From: Akkermansia sp. | GTDB taxonomy: Bacteria > Verrucomicrobiota > Verrucomicrobiia > Verrucomicrobiales > Akkermansiaceae | Direction: 5' to 3' | Length of the DNA stretch: 39,574 bases | Assembly: GCA_017415995.1 (NCBI GenBank) | Contig: JAFQDN010000040.1 | Coordinates: 1-39,574 of the forward strand | Part shown: piece after piece, positions 7,685 to 15,698 of the stretch | Layout: each line of letters starts with the position of its first letter | Numbering within the stretch: the stretch's first letter is position 1 | Position numbers and translations under genes: made by a program | Notes under the pieces: generated by a model | The model's input: only the letters and a program-made list of their open reading frames with translations | Told to the model about the DNA's origin: nothing | Database searches by the model: none

Positions 7685-9602
7685 TCTGGGACTCTCTCAT
7701 TTTGCGTTTAAGAACAATCAAAGCCTCTGCCAGCAAGGTTTCGTTTGCATCGTCCGGATTGATTTCCGGCTCTCGCCCGTATTCCTGGATGAAATTACGA
7801 ATGAAGCTCCATAGACGGTGCGCCTCCTCCGGAGTCATGGTGATACGCTTCTCCTGAATCGCGTCACGAATAACCCTCAGCGTAGGGGCGGTCAGCTGCT
7901 TAGACAAAATCTCATAGGCCTCCTGGAAGGGATTAATTCTGTCAATCAGGTTGATATCCAAGTCGTTTACATTGATGAAGCGGTTACTGAGCAAGACGAA
8001 CTTTCTACCGCCTTCTTCTTCTTTGATTTTGGCCTGCTTCATGGCATTATTCATCACCACGTGCTGGCGCACCTCCTCAATTTCTGCATTGCTCAGTTCC
8101 GGATAGCGGGTGGAGATAATCTTGGGTATCAACACCTTGTTCGTCATCAGAGGGGAAATCTCCGGATTGGCTATCACCTTGCGCACGGTGTCATCCTGCA
8201 TAATCTGTGCAGTCAAATCCACCAAATCATTCTCTACGATTTCCTTGACTCGCTTGGTGCTCGGCTCTTTCAAGCCTTTGACGTTAACAAAGCCGGGCAA
8301 GGGCGCGGGTCTGTTTAAGAACTTAAAGTCAGGGGCAAGAACCTGCTCCATGAGCAATGAGGCGGTAATGGCTTTGAGCATGTTGTTGACAGAAAGCGTC
8401 ACTTCATCGCTGGTTGCACGTGGTGCTGCAATCAGATTCGTGAATTGTGTATGCTCTTTACCGGGACAGTCTCGCGTAGCTCGGCCGATAATTTGGATGA
8501 TTTCCGTTAGTGATGCACGGTAGCCTACTGTCAGCGCGTGTTCACACCAGGGCCAGTCAAATCCCTCCTTGGCCTTATTGAGCGCAATAATGATGTCCAA
8601 ATCATCGCGATCTTTAGCCGTGGCAAGATACGCTTCCACTTTACCTCGGTTGATAGGGGTATCATCAACCAAATCGGCAATTTTCAGCATCTTGCCATCT
8701 CCATGCCGTTTGACATAGAGAATTTTCGTCTCGGGGTCTTGGTGGTCAAGCTCGCCTATGATTCCGATAATTTCACCGACTTCACGTATCTTGTCTCCCG
8801 TGGACTCGCCGCTGTTCACGTTGGGGATATGCAGAATTGTCTTCTTGTCTGTATCAAGCACTTCTCCCAAGGCATCCAGATAACGCCCCTGATAGAAATG
8901 GTGACCAATACCCAGGCTCTTGAGGTAGGTATAGCCATTGAGCTGGTCATAGTAGCTAAACACTACTCGCTCAAAGCGGGCTTCATCCTCTGGCATCATT
9001 ACAGGTACATTGTCACCACGGAAGTAAGAGCCAGTCATGGCAATGATGTGAGCGGAGGACTCGTACAGCACCTTATGCACCAAATCACCCATGCGATTCT
9101 CCTGCTTATCGGCAGAGGAATGATGGAACTCGTCAATGGCCAACAGACAGCCATCGAAATCTGCGGGGGCCAACTGCTCGAAAGCAAAGCGCAGCGTGGC
9201 GTGGGTGCAGATAAGGATATCCGAGCCATTCCCCATAAACTCCTTGAACAGGTTGACCTTTCCGGCAGATGTGTCAGAATCCGGGGTGCAGAGGTTATAA
9301 CGGCTGTCCGGTTGCCAGTCGACGAAAAATCCAAATCGCGAAAGAGGCGTCGGAGCAAACGATGCACCGATGGTACATTCTGGCACGGCAACAATCACTT
9401 TACGGATGCCCTGATGCCGCAATTTGTATAACGCAAGGAACATGAGGGCTCGGCTCTTGCCGGATGCAGGAGGTGCCTTCAGCAGCAGGTATTGGGCATC
9501 TCGCTTGGCGTAGGCGCGAGCCTGCATTTGACGCATGCCCATGGCATCCGTCTTGGTGCTTTCTCCCGTGGATGAGTAGTTGACTTCTACGATATTTTTC
9601 AT
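7677..9602 (-). CDS. SF2 DEAD/DEAH-type helicase of a restriction-like operon
   Basis: A 641-aa protein with Walker A APPASGKS (residues about 43-50), motif II DEFHH (157-161), motif III region AMTGSY, and motif VI QIIGRATRD (about 370-378). It resembles the helicase/translocase subunits of Type I and III restriction enzymes and ResIII proteins, but carries no nuclease motif that I can see. The start is ATG 9602, whose ATGA overlaps the stop of the methyltransferase gene. GAGGAG lies just upstream as a good ribosome site. The C-terminal tail (residues about 598-641) contains FIQEYGREPEI, shared with the next gene. Composition is near-chromosomal, not AT-rich. Most likely an ATP-driven translocase that links methylation status to cleavage by the GIY-YIG partner (inference). 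Confidence 0.85.
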   Translation of the reverse strand: MKNIVEVNYSSTGESTKTDAMGMRQMQARAYAKRDAQYLLLKAPPASGKSRALMFLALYKLRHQGIRKVIVAVPECTIGASFAPTPLSRFGFFVDWQPDSRYNLCTPDSDTSAGKVNLFKEFMGNGSDILICTHATLRFAFEQLAPADFDGCLLAIDEFHHSSADKQENRMGDLVHKVLYESSAHIIAMTGSYFRGDNVPVMMPEDEARFERVVFSYYDQLNGYTYLKSLGIGHHFYQGRYLDALGEVLDTDKKTILHIPNVNSGESTGDKIREVGEIIGIIGELDHQDPETKILYVKRHGDGKMLKIADLVDDTPINRGKVEAYLATAKDRDDLDIIIALNKAKEGFDWPWCEHALTVGYRASLTEIIQIIGRATRDCPGKEHTQFTNLIAAPRATSDEVTLSVNNMLKAITASLLMEQVLAPDFKFLNRPAPLPGFVNVKGLKEPSTKRVKEIVENDLVDLTAQIMQDDTVRKVIANPEISPLMTNKVLIPKIISTRYPELSNAEIEEVRQHVVMNNAMKQAKIKEEEGGRKFVLLSNRFINVNDLDINLIDRINPFQEAYEILSKQLTAPTLRVIRDAIQEKRITMTPEEAHRLWSFIRNFIQEYGREPEINPDDANETLLAEALIVLKRKMRESQNG

Positions 9603-12286
9603 TTTTTCTCCTCTATCATTTGTTGATACAGCGCAAATAAACATTCTAAGCGTTCCTCTTCGGAGAAGAACGGCTTTTTACGATACAGGCTATCAACAAG
9701 CCTGTCATTTTCTTCATGAGCCTGCTTCAAATCTGCGGGCATGCTTTCGGGGTTATACATATCACCTAAGGTCATTTCAGTGTGCTTTTCCCGGATATCA
9801 AGGATGTTGTATGCACTTTCATTTAATAATTCCTTTTCTTCATCACGCACCATCCTCAAAGGAAAGGTGTGATAACATAAATCCGCAGAATAACGATAAT
9901 CATTCTTTAATCTACCACATGAAATACGTACCCACGTCATATGCATCGAAGAACTCAATACAGCAAGCACCCATGGTTCAGCACCATAAATAGCAAATGC
10001 TGAATCGCTAACAATAGTATCAGCATCCACGTAACCAACAGGAATATATGTACGACGAAAAGAAGATACTCGAGGCACAATTATTGCTTCTCCCTCATTT
10101 GTTTCTCTGAACAAATGAGGTGTTTGAGCTAATTTTACACCACCTTTATCCTTCGCTTCTAATCGTTCATCTCTGCATTTTATAACACGTTCATAAATTG
10201 GTGCATATTGTTCAATTTCAACTAGAGAAAAATTTGGCAACCATAGACAATAGCGATAAGTACAACTAATAAATTCCTTTGAACCTACTAATTTTCTGAA
10301 AAACATTGACAGATTTTTATTACTGCCAATAATGCGCGTGTATTCCTCCGGTTGCAGAATGAGAGATTTTCCATATGCCATATTACCAAAAGTAATATAG
10401 GGCAATATACTACTTAATGCGGTGGAGCGTCTGCCTATTATTACTTTCTCTTGTCTAAGATATGGCGAAATATAGTCAACACTCTGACAAAGTCCACTTG
10501 TAAACAGCATTCGTTTCCCTAACCGCCCCGCACAAGAAAATCCTATAATAACACAAGTAACGCCAGCTTGCTGCCGGGCATTATTTTCCCATTTGAAAGA
10601 TGTATATGCAAAATCTATAGAAACCGAATTCTCTATTTCTCCCCAGAAAACACCCACTTGTTCACCTTGTGTGATAGAGTTCGTTGAAACTAAAGCGCAT
10701 TTTATACTGGTTCCATACATATAATCATACGCTTTTCTAAACCAGCATAAGGAGTAATCTAAGCAGCCCTTATTTTTAGTTCTTCTAAAAACATGAGCTA
10801 AATCTGCTTTTTGTGCCTTTGTTTGTCTATTTTTACCGCCAAATGGAGGATTTCCGAAAATGTAAATTTCAGCTTGTTCAACAGGAGCTGCATCCATTAA
10901 CAGCGGCTCAAGCGTATATAATGGGGCAGAAGTATCTAGAGGCTTGGGGCACACCTTTTCCCAGTCCAAACGAAGAGCGTTGCCGTGAATAATCTTATCG
11001 TTAGGTTTAAGAGGAAGTGTTGGTATAGCTTTTCCCAGTTTAACCATGAAGCGCTCGTTCATTTGATGATCGACTAGCCACATGGAAAGAACTGCAACCT
11101 CGTGAGCGAAGTCATCAATTTCGACGCCATAAAATTGTTGGATATTTACACTAGGGAGACACATTAACCCCGGAGTCTCCGCAATCACGTCCATTTCTAA
11201 CTCACGCAGCTCCTTATAAGCAATCAGCAAGAAGTTACCGCTGCCACAAGCAGGGTCAAAGAATCGCATGGTACTAATCCTCTGGATGAACCTCGCAGCG
11301 GCTTTCTCATTCCCCTTTACCTTTTCGGCCTCTTCCCGTAATTCATCAAGAAAGAGAGGATTGAGCACTTTCATGATATTGGGAACTGAAGTGTAGTGCT
11401 CTCCCAGTTCTTCTCGTTTTGCCGGGTCTTGGCAAGCTTGGAACATGTTGCCGAAAATATCGGTATTAATCTCAGACCAATCCTGATGCCCGGCAACAAG
11501 TACTGCATCGCGCGATTTTCTGGAAAAGACAGGAACCGGGACATCGTGAGCAAACAGTCCACCGTTAACGTAGGGGAAAACAGTATAGCGAACCGGAAGG
11601 TCTTTACGCGCCGGGGCGTCTTCAGGCATATTCATGATGTGGAACACACGAGCAAACACCTCAGCCATGTCCGAACCATCTTCCAGAGTCGTTTCTTCCA
11701 GCAAATCGGTAAACATCTGGTCTTCCGGAAGAATACCGCTATCCTCAGCAAAGAAACAGAAGAGAAGTCGCGCCATAAACACGTTCAGCGCGTGCTCATC
11801 GAATCCGGGATTGTCTGCCTTAATGGCATCAAAGAGCTTACCCATCTTTCGGGCAGCATTGATATCAGCTGTTTTTTCCTCATAGAACTTCGCTTTTTCG
11901 CGTCCCGTCCACGGCAGGAAGAAGTCACAATGCTTGTACAAATCAGCAATGGGGAACTCGCGCGTTTCCTCATCCTTGGTATCAAGCGCAGACCAATTAT
12001 TGCCATCACTCACCACAAGGAAGCGAGGACGATGTTTCATGATTGCTTTGCTGGAGCGCATATCCTGCAGAGCAGAAAGGGAAGTGCCCGGCAGTACCTC
12101 CTGATAGCACAGCTGCTTTTTCCAGATGATTTGTCCCGGCTCCTTGCTCTGATTGTAGTCTCCACTCTTGATGCGTGTCACCGTGGCCTTAGGGAAGCCA
12201 TAAGCGATGAGCACATCATAGATGAGCTCCGGATTCGGAGAAAGTGTTTTGAGGATGGTTTCAATCTGTTCCTGCGTACGAGCCAT
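9599..12286 (-). CDS. MmeI-like N6-adenine DNA methyltransferase with degenerate nuclease domain
   Basis: An 895-aa protein with the layout of MmeI (Type IIL, ~919 aa): an N-terminal domain (1-125), a helical connector (about 150-330), and a class gamma methyltransferase with motif I DPACGSGNFL (344-353) and motif IV NPPF (479-482), followed by a target-recognition region (about 560-790) and a C-terminal helical part. In MmeI the N-terminal domain cuts DNA through a D-ExK site. Here the matching strand reads GQIIWKKQL, with Trp-Lys instead of the acidic residue, so I expect no cleavage by this chain. DNA encoding the recognition region (about 9640-10850) is clearly more AT-rich than the rest, suggesting exchange of the specificity domain. 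It is first in a six-gene minus-strand run, with a leaderless-type promoter. Confidence 0.85.
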   Translation of the reverse strand: MARTQEQIETILKTLSPNPELIYDVLIAYGFPKATVTRIKSGDYNQSKEPGQIIWKKQLCYQEVLPGTSLSALQDMRSSKAIMKHRPRFLVVSDGNNWSALDTKDEETREFPIADLYKHCDFFLPWTGREKAKFYEEKTADINAARKMGKLFDAIKADNPGFDEHALNVFMARLLFCFFAEDSGILPEDQMFTDLLEETTLEDGSDMAEVFARVFHIMNMPEDAPARKDLPVRYTVFPYVNGGLFAHDVPVPVFSRKSRDAVLVAGHQDWSEINTDIFGNMFQACQDPAKREELGEHYTSVPNIMKVLNPLFLDELREEAEKVKGNEKAAARFIQRISTMRFFDPACGSGNFLLIAYKELRELEMDVIAETPGLMCLPSVNIQQFYGVEIDDFAHEVAVLSMWLVDHQMNERFMVKLGKAIPTLPLKPNDKIIHGNALRLDWEKVCPKPLDTSAPLYTLEPLLMDAAPVEQAEIYIFGNPPFGGKNRQTKAQKADLAHVFRRTKNKGCLDYSLCWFRKAYDYMYGTSIKCALVSTNSITQGEQVGVFWGEIENSVSIDFAYTSFKWENNARQQAGVTCVIIGFSCAGRLGKRMLFTSGLCQSVDYISPYLRQEKVIIGRRSTALSSILPYITFGNMAYGKSLILQPEEYTRIIGSNKNLSMFFRKLVGSKEFISCTYRYCLWLPNFSLVEIEQYAPIYERVIKCRDERLEAKDKGGVKLAQTPHLFRETNEGEAIIVPRVSSFRRTYIPVGYVDADTIVSDSAFAIYGAEPWVLAVLSSSMHMTWVRISCGRLKNDYRYSADLCYHTFPLRMVRDEEKELLNESAYNILDIREKHTEMTLGDMYNPESMPADLKQAHEENDRLVDSLYRKKPFFSEEERLECLFALYQQMIEEKK

Positions 12287-12292
12287 GCCGAT

Positions 12293-12321
12293 ATTCTACC
12301 ACATTCCACGACTCACCTCAA
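12293..12321 (-). promoter_or_regulatory. promoter of the six-gene defence operon, leaderless type
   Basis: On the minus strand: TTGAGG (12316-12321), a 17-bp spacer, TAGAAT (12293-12298), then 6 nt to the ATG at 12286. Transcription would start at the start codon of the methyltransferase. Confidence 0.6.
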
Positions 12322-12340
12322 GGGCGCAGGGGCAGCAAAA

Positions 12341-12364
12341 GTCATATTTTCTAAAAATTATGAC
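12341..12364. promoter_or_regulatory. palindrome in the divergent promoter region (possible operator)
   Basis: GTCATA (12341-12346) and TATGAC (12359-12364) form perfect 6-bp arms around an AT-rich 12-bp centre that is itself partly symmetric. It lies 19 bp beyond the -35 box of the defence operon and between the two divergent promoters. A dimeric repressor such as a restriction controller could bind here; no such regulator gene is seen nearby. Confidence 0.35.
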
Positions 12365-12426
12365 CTGTTTTTTTGCACACTCCGAGGGAAAGTGCTTGTT
12401 AGCGAGCGTTATTGGCTTGTATTTCC

Positions 12427-12455
12427 TTTACTGTGAAGCATATTTATGGTAGAGT
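12427..12455 (+). promoter_or_regulatory. candidate promoter of the DUF262 gene
   Basis: TTTACT (12427-12432), a 17-bp spacer, TAGAGT (12450-12455). The start of transcription would be near 12462, giving a leader of about 30 nt without a clear Shine-Dalgarno site. Confidence 0.4.
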
Positions 12456-12490
12456 CCAGAGCAGCAAACAGAACCTCGTAAAAAATCGCA

Positions 12491-14311
12491 ATGAAAGAGA
12501 AATATAGCGTAGAACACAAAACTCTTGATACTATTATCGGGTACATCAATTCTGGAGAAATAGCCATTCCGGAAATCCAGCGTCCCTTTGTGTGGAAAGC
12601 AAGTCAGGTTCGCGATTTAATTGATTCTATGTACAGAGGTTATCCTGCGGGTTACCTCATTATCTCCCAGAGTCCTGACATGAAGCTTAAGGATGGCACG
12701 CAGTCAGTTGGTAAGAAAATCATGATTGACGGTCAGCAGCGCGTGACTGCATTGATGACCGCCATCGCAGGTCAGCACGTTCTTGATAAGGACTTCAAGA
12801 AGAAACGCATCATCATCTCATTTAATCCGCTAGCAGATGAGGACTCGGAGGAGGAGATTTTCAAGGTGCAAGACAATGCTATTCGCAAAGACTCAAAGTG
12901 GATTGCCGACATAGCTGACGTATTTAGCTCCAAATTCAGTATTTGGTCTTTTGTTCCGCAATATCTGTTGAATAATCCAGATGTTGCCCCGGACAAGGTC
13001 GGTAAGGCCATAGAACGTCTTCAGAAAATCCGCAACCGACAGTTGGGCGTCATTGTTCTGGAAAAAGACTTAACCATAGATGAAGTAACCGAGATCTTTG
13101 TGCGCATCAACAGTAAGGGGGCAGAGCTGAATCAGGCGGACTTCGTTATGTCCAAGATTGCAGCCAATACATCCTACAACGGCAATATGCTGCGCAAAGC
13201 TATCGACTACTTCTCACACCTCGCCATTGACCCGAAGTGGTACGAGGAAATGACGAAGGATACCGAGTTCATGGAGTCCGAGTTTGCCGCGAAACTGGAT
13301 TGGTTGAAGAATGACCAAGGGGACATTTTCGACCCGAAATATGGTGATATCCTGCGTATTGCCTTTATGCACCAGTTCCACCGCGCAAAAATGAAGGACT
13401 TGGTAAGCCTGCTGGGGGGACGCAATTTCGAAACTCGAGAATACGAAGAAGCGATTGCAGAGGAATCGTTCCGCAAATTGACGGAGGGTGTAAAAATCTT
13501 CATGAACAAGTACTCCTTCAATGAGTTTGTATCAGCAATAGAGTTTGCCGGATTTAATCAGAAGCGTCTCAATAACTCACAGATGACGCTGACCTTTGGC
13601 TACACTCTTTACCTGATGCTGCATGACGACCCGAATATCCCCAAGGAGAAAATCAAGTTCTATGTGGCCAAGTGGTATGTGCTTTCTACCCTGACAGGGC
13701 GGTATACAGGTTCTCCCGAGACTGCTATGGAGGCGGATATCCGCCGCATCAGGGAAAAAGGCTTCATCGAAGTGCTTGCAGAAACGGAAGCAGCCGAGCT
13801 GTCAGAGGCCTTCTGGACTGCAGGTCTGGTTCAAAAACTGGAGACCTCCGCCGCTATGAGTCCTTTCTTGAATGTGTTCCTTGCTGCTCAAATCTGCAAG
13901 GCTGATAGTGCTTTGTTCACTCACATGTTCAAGGTGAGTGATTTGATTAGAATGCAGGGAGAGGTTCACCACATCTTCCCGAAGAAGTATCTGGCCAAGC
14001 ATGGTATTACCGACAAATCGAAGTACAACCAGATAGCGAACTACACTTATCTGGATTCTCAGGTAAACAAGGCCATTTCGGACGATGCTCCTTGTGTGTA
14101 TTTCACAAAGGCATTGGAAACCGCTAAGCGAGGCGTGGCTGAATACGGTAACATCTCCAGCGAGGAAGAGCTACTGAACAACATGGCTCAGAACTGCATC
14201 CCGGCAAATATTACCGAAATGGATTACAGCCATTACGATGAGTTCCTCGCCACCAGACGCAGGCTAATGGCTCAGAAAATACGGGATTATTACTACAGCC
14301 TTGGCGTGTAA
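12491..14311 (+). CDS. DUF262-HNH protein, GmrSD-like Type IV restriction nuclease
   Basis: A 606-aa protein. The N-terminal DUF262 (ParB/Srx-like) domain shows IPEIQRPFVW (residues 26-35) and the nucleotide-binding IDGQQRVTAL motif (79-88). Near residue 490 it has HHIFPKKYL, the start of an HNH (DUF1524-like) nuclease, followed by a conserved N-x-L/Y-DSQVNKAIS stretch. GmrS and GmrD are thus fused in one chain, as in BrxU-like and related DUF262 proteins that cut DNA with modified cytosines using NTP hydrolysis. It is divergent from the methyltransferase operon across a 204-bp shared promoter region, so it is either an added layer of defence or a partner of that system. Composition is near-chromosomal. 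Confidence 0.85.
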   Translation: MKEKYSVEHKTLDTIIGYINSGEIAIPEIQRPFVWKASQVRDLIDSMYRGYPAGYLIISQSPDMKLKDGTQSVGKKIMIDGQQRVTALMTAIAGQHVLDKDFKKKRIIISFNPLADEDSEEEIFKVQDNAIRKDSKWIADIADVFSSKFSIWSFVPQYLLNNPDVAPDKVGKAIERLQKIRNRQLGVIVLEKDLTIDEVTEIFVRINSKGAELNQADFVMSKIAANTSYNGNMLRKAIDYFSHLAIDPKWYEEMTKDTEFMESEFAAKLDWLKNDQGDIFDPKYGDILRIAFMHQFHRAKMKDLVSLLGGRNFETREYEEAIAEESFRKLTEGVKIFMNKYSFNEFVSAIEFAGFNQKRLNNSQMTLTFGYTLYLMLHDDPNIPKEKIKFYVAKWYVLSTLTGRYTGSPETAMEADIRRIREKGFIEVLAETEAAELSEAFWTAGLVQKLETSAAMSPFLNVFLAAQICKADSALFTHMFKVSDLIRMQGEVHHIFPKKYLAKHGITDKSKYNQIANYTYLDSQVNKAISDDAPCVYFTKALETAKRGVAEYGNISSEEELLNNMAQNCIPANITEMDYSHYDEFLATRRRLMAQKIRDYYYSLGV

Positions 14312-14359
14312 AACAGAGCAAAGAGTTTTTGCTATAGATGCTTAACATTGACGTCTTAT

Positions 14360-14797
14360 ATGAATTGCCCTGACCTTGATTATTTATTCAAGCCGTTGCT
14401 TGTTTACTCGTTCTCAAATTGCTGCGGTAGTTATGAGCTTCTTTGTTGTCCTCCGAACGAGACTGAGGATGATTTTCGCTATGAAGTACGTTTGGTTCCC
14501 CCTCCCGAAGAAACGAGTGAGGATGAGGAAGAAGAGGATGATGATATTGTAATATTCGGTGATGGGAATGATGAAGAATGGGCTAGGTACAAGGCCGAAG
14601 TCGAGAGCGGCAATTTTGTTCCTTTTGAGGAGTGGCACACACGAGCATTGCCTTATTTGCAGGAAATGGTGGATCAAGCTCTTCGGGAGAAAAAGAATCT
14701 GTGGGATATGAAAGATTGTTTAGAGAAGTTTGGCGACCACCATTACAGCCCGCTTCCTTGGCCTGTAAAGCCGTTGCCTCCCGGTGCGGTTTATTGA
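14360..14797 (+). CDS. small acidic protein of unknown function
   Basis: A 145-aa protein I do not recognise. It is rich in Glu and Asp, with a run of EDEEEEDDDI around residues 55-64, and has three Cys in the first third and a Pro-rich end. There is no signal peptide or membrane segment. A TTG at 14348 is in frame four codons earlier and could also be the start; neither has a good ribosome site. It follows the DUF262 gene by about 48 nt on the same strand, so co-transcription is likely. An acidic DNA-mimic or inhibitor role is conceivable but purely speculative. Confidence 0.6.
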   Translation: MNCPDLDYLFKPLLVYSFSNCCGSYELLCCPPNETEDDFRYEVRLVPPPEETSEDEEEEDDDIVIFGDGNDEEWARYKAEVESGNFVPFEEWHTRALPYLQEMVDQALREKKNLWDMKDCLEKFGDHHYSPLPWPVKPLPPGAVY

Positions 14798-15068
14798 TTG
14801 TTTTCCTATCTTCTTTCTCAAAGCAATCCCACCAAAAGGAGAGATTCTCTGAGAAAGCCTCCGTTCGGTTGAAAAATGCTCCACATCAGCGGAGGGGGAG
14901 AGATTGGAGGTAGCGGGACAAATCGCGGGTATAGTAGGAGGGGGAGGCAATCATGCGGGAGCAGAGTTGAAACAAGCGGATCCAAGCGGCAACCGGGAGA
15001 GAAAAGAGAGAAGAGCGTTTTCTGGGCGGGAAGAATCCGCAAGGAGCGGGGGGCGAGTCAATTCCTGC
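14798..15068. other. purine-rich gene-free stretch
   Basis: About 300 bp between the acidic protein and the thioredoxin-like gene. The + strand is strongly G/A-rich with low-complexity runs such as GGAGGGGGAG and AGAGAAAAGAGAGAAG. The open frames here have skewed Arg/Gly/Ser composition and look non-coding. It marks the change from the island to the more GC-rich conserved chromosome. Confidence 0.4.
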
Positions 15069-15097
15069 TTGACCGTGAGAGGAAGAACGGCTATATT
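15069..15097 (+). promoter_or_regulatory. promoter of the thioredoxin-like gene
   Basis: TTGACC (15069-15074), a 17-bp spacer, TATATT (15092-15097), then 9 nt to ATG 15107. The sequence GGAG lies between the -10 box and the ATG, so the transcript would either be leaderless or have a leader of only a few nucleotides. Confidence 0.6.
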
Positions 15098-15106
15098 GTA
15101 GGAGTT

Positions 15107-15664
15107 ATGAGTATTTTCAGGTTTATCTTAATGAGTGCCGTTTTGATGGGCGGAATAGCCCCGGTTGCGTACTGTACGGAAGATGATGCGCCGAGCGCGC
15201 AGCATGCCGGAGGCAAGAAAAAGAAAAAAGCAGCGAAAGAAGATGAGTTGTCGCCGGTGGCAGAATCGCTGCAGAATGTGGCATTTATGACGGGCAAGCC
15301 GATGAAGGGAGCAAAGTTTTACGTCTACTTTGTGGCGTCGCCACGCAGCGGGCCATGCAAGACGCTGGTTCCGCAGGTGCTCAGGGAGTATAAGAAGATG
15401 AAGGCGAAGAAGGTGGAGCTCATTTTTATTGTGGGGTTGGTAGATGAGGATGAAGCCCGTAAGTACGTGAAGGAGTACAAGGTAAAATCACCGACATTGC
15501 ACTATGAGAACAGCACGGTTGCCGCCTTGCTCGGATATAACGAGGTGTGTGAAACCGGTGTTCCGCACACTGTTATTGTAGATGCCGAGGGGAAGGTGCT
15601 GGGCTATGGGCATGATGACGAAGCGCTGGACTGGAAGAAGTTGTGTAAGCCGAATAAAAAGTAA
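15107..15664 (+). CDS. exported thioredoxin-fold protein lacking the first active-site Cys
   Basis: A 185-aa protein. Residues 1-22 look like a signal peptide (FILMSAVLMGGIAPVAY), followed by a Lys-rich linker (37-41). A thioredoxin-like fold spans about 55-180, with strand KFYVYFVAS, the active-site position SGPCK (81-85) and the cis-Pro segment GVPHTVIVDAEGKV (151-164). Where TlpA/thioredoxins have CxxC, this protein has SxxC, so it cannot form the usual disulfide on its own. It may act as a monothiol isomerase or a structural or binding protein. The start at 15107 fits both the signal peptide and the promoter. It is followed 34 nt later by a retropepsin-like gene, probably in the same transcript. 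Confidence 0.75.
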   Translation: MSIFRFILMSAVLMGGIAPVAYCTEDDAPSAQHAGGKKKKKAAKEDELSPVAESLQNVAFMTGKPMKGAKFYVYFVASPRSGPCKTLVPQVLREYKKMKAKKVELIFIVGLVDEDEARKYVKEYKVKSPTLHYENSTVAALLGYNEVCETGVPHTVIVDAEGKVLGYGHDDEALDWKKLCKPNKK

Positions 15665-15698
15665 GCGCTTGAGGAGAAAAAACAGGGCAATGTGAAGT

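Noticed and set aside
8538..9431. 297-codon frame antisense to the helicase gene
   Set aside because: It lies entirely within a helicase gene with intact motifs on the other strand and has no own promoter or known motif.
7677..12286. BREX or DISARM system
   Set aside because: There is no PglZ-like phosphatase, no BrxC/BrxL, and no DrmA/DrmB-type protein; only a methylase and a helicase are shared in general type.
11396..12436. 346-codon frame antisense to the methylase gene
   Set aside because: It is a shadow of the methyltransferase N-terminal half and extends into its promoter region.
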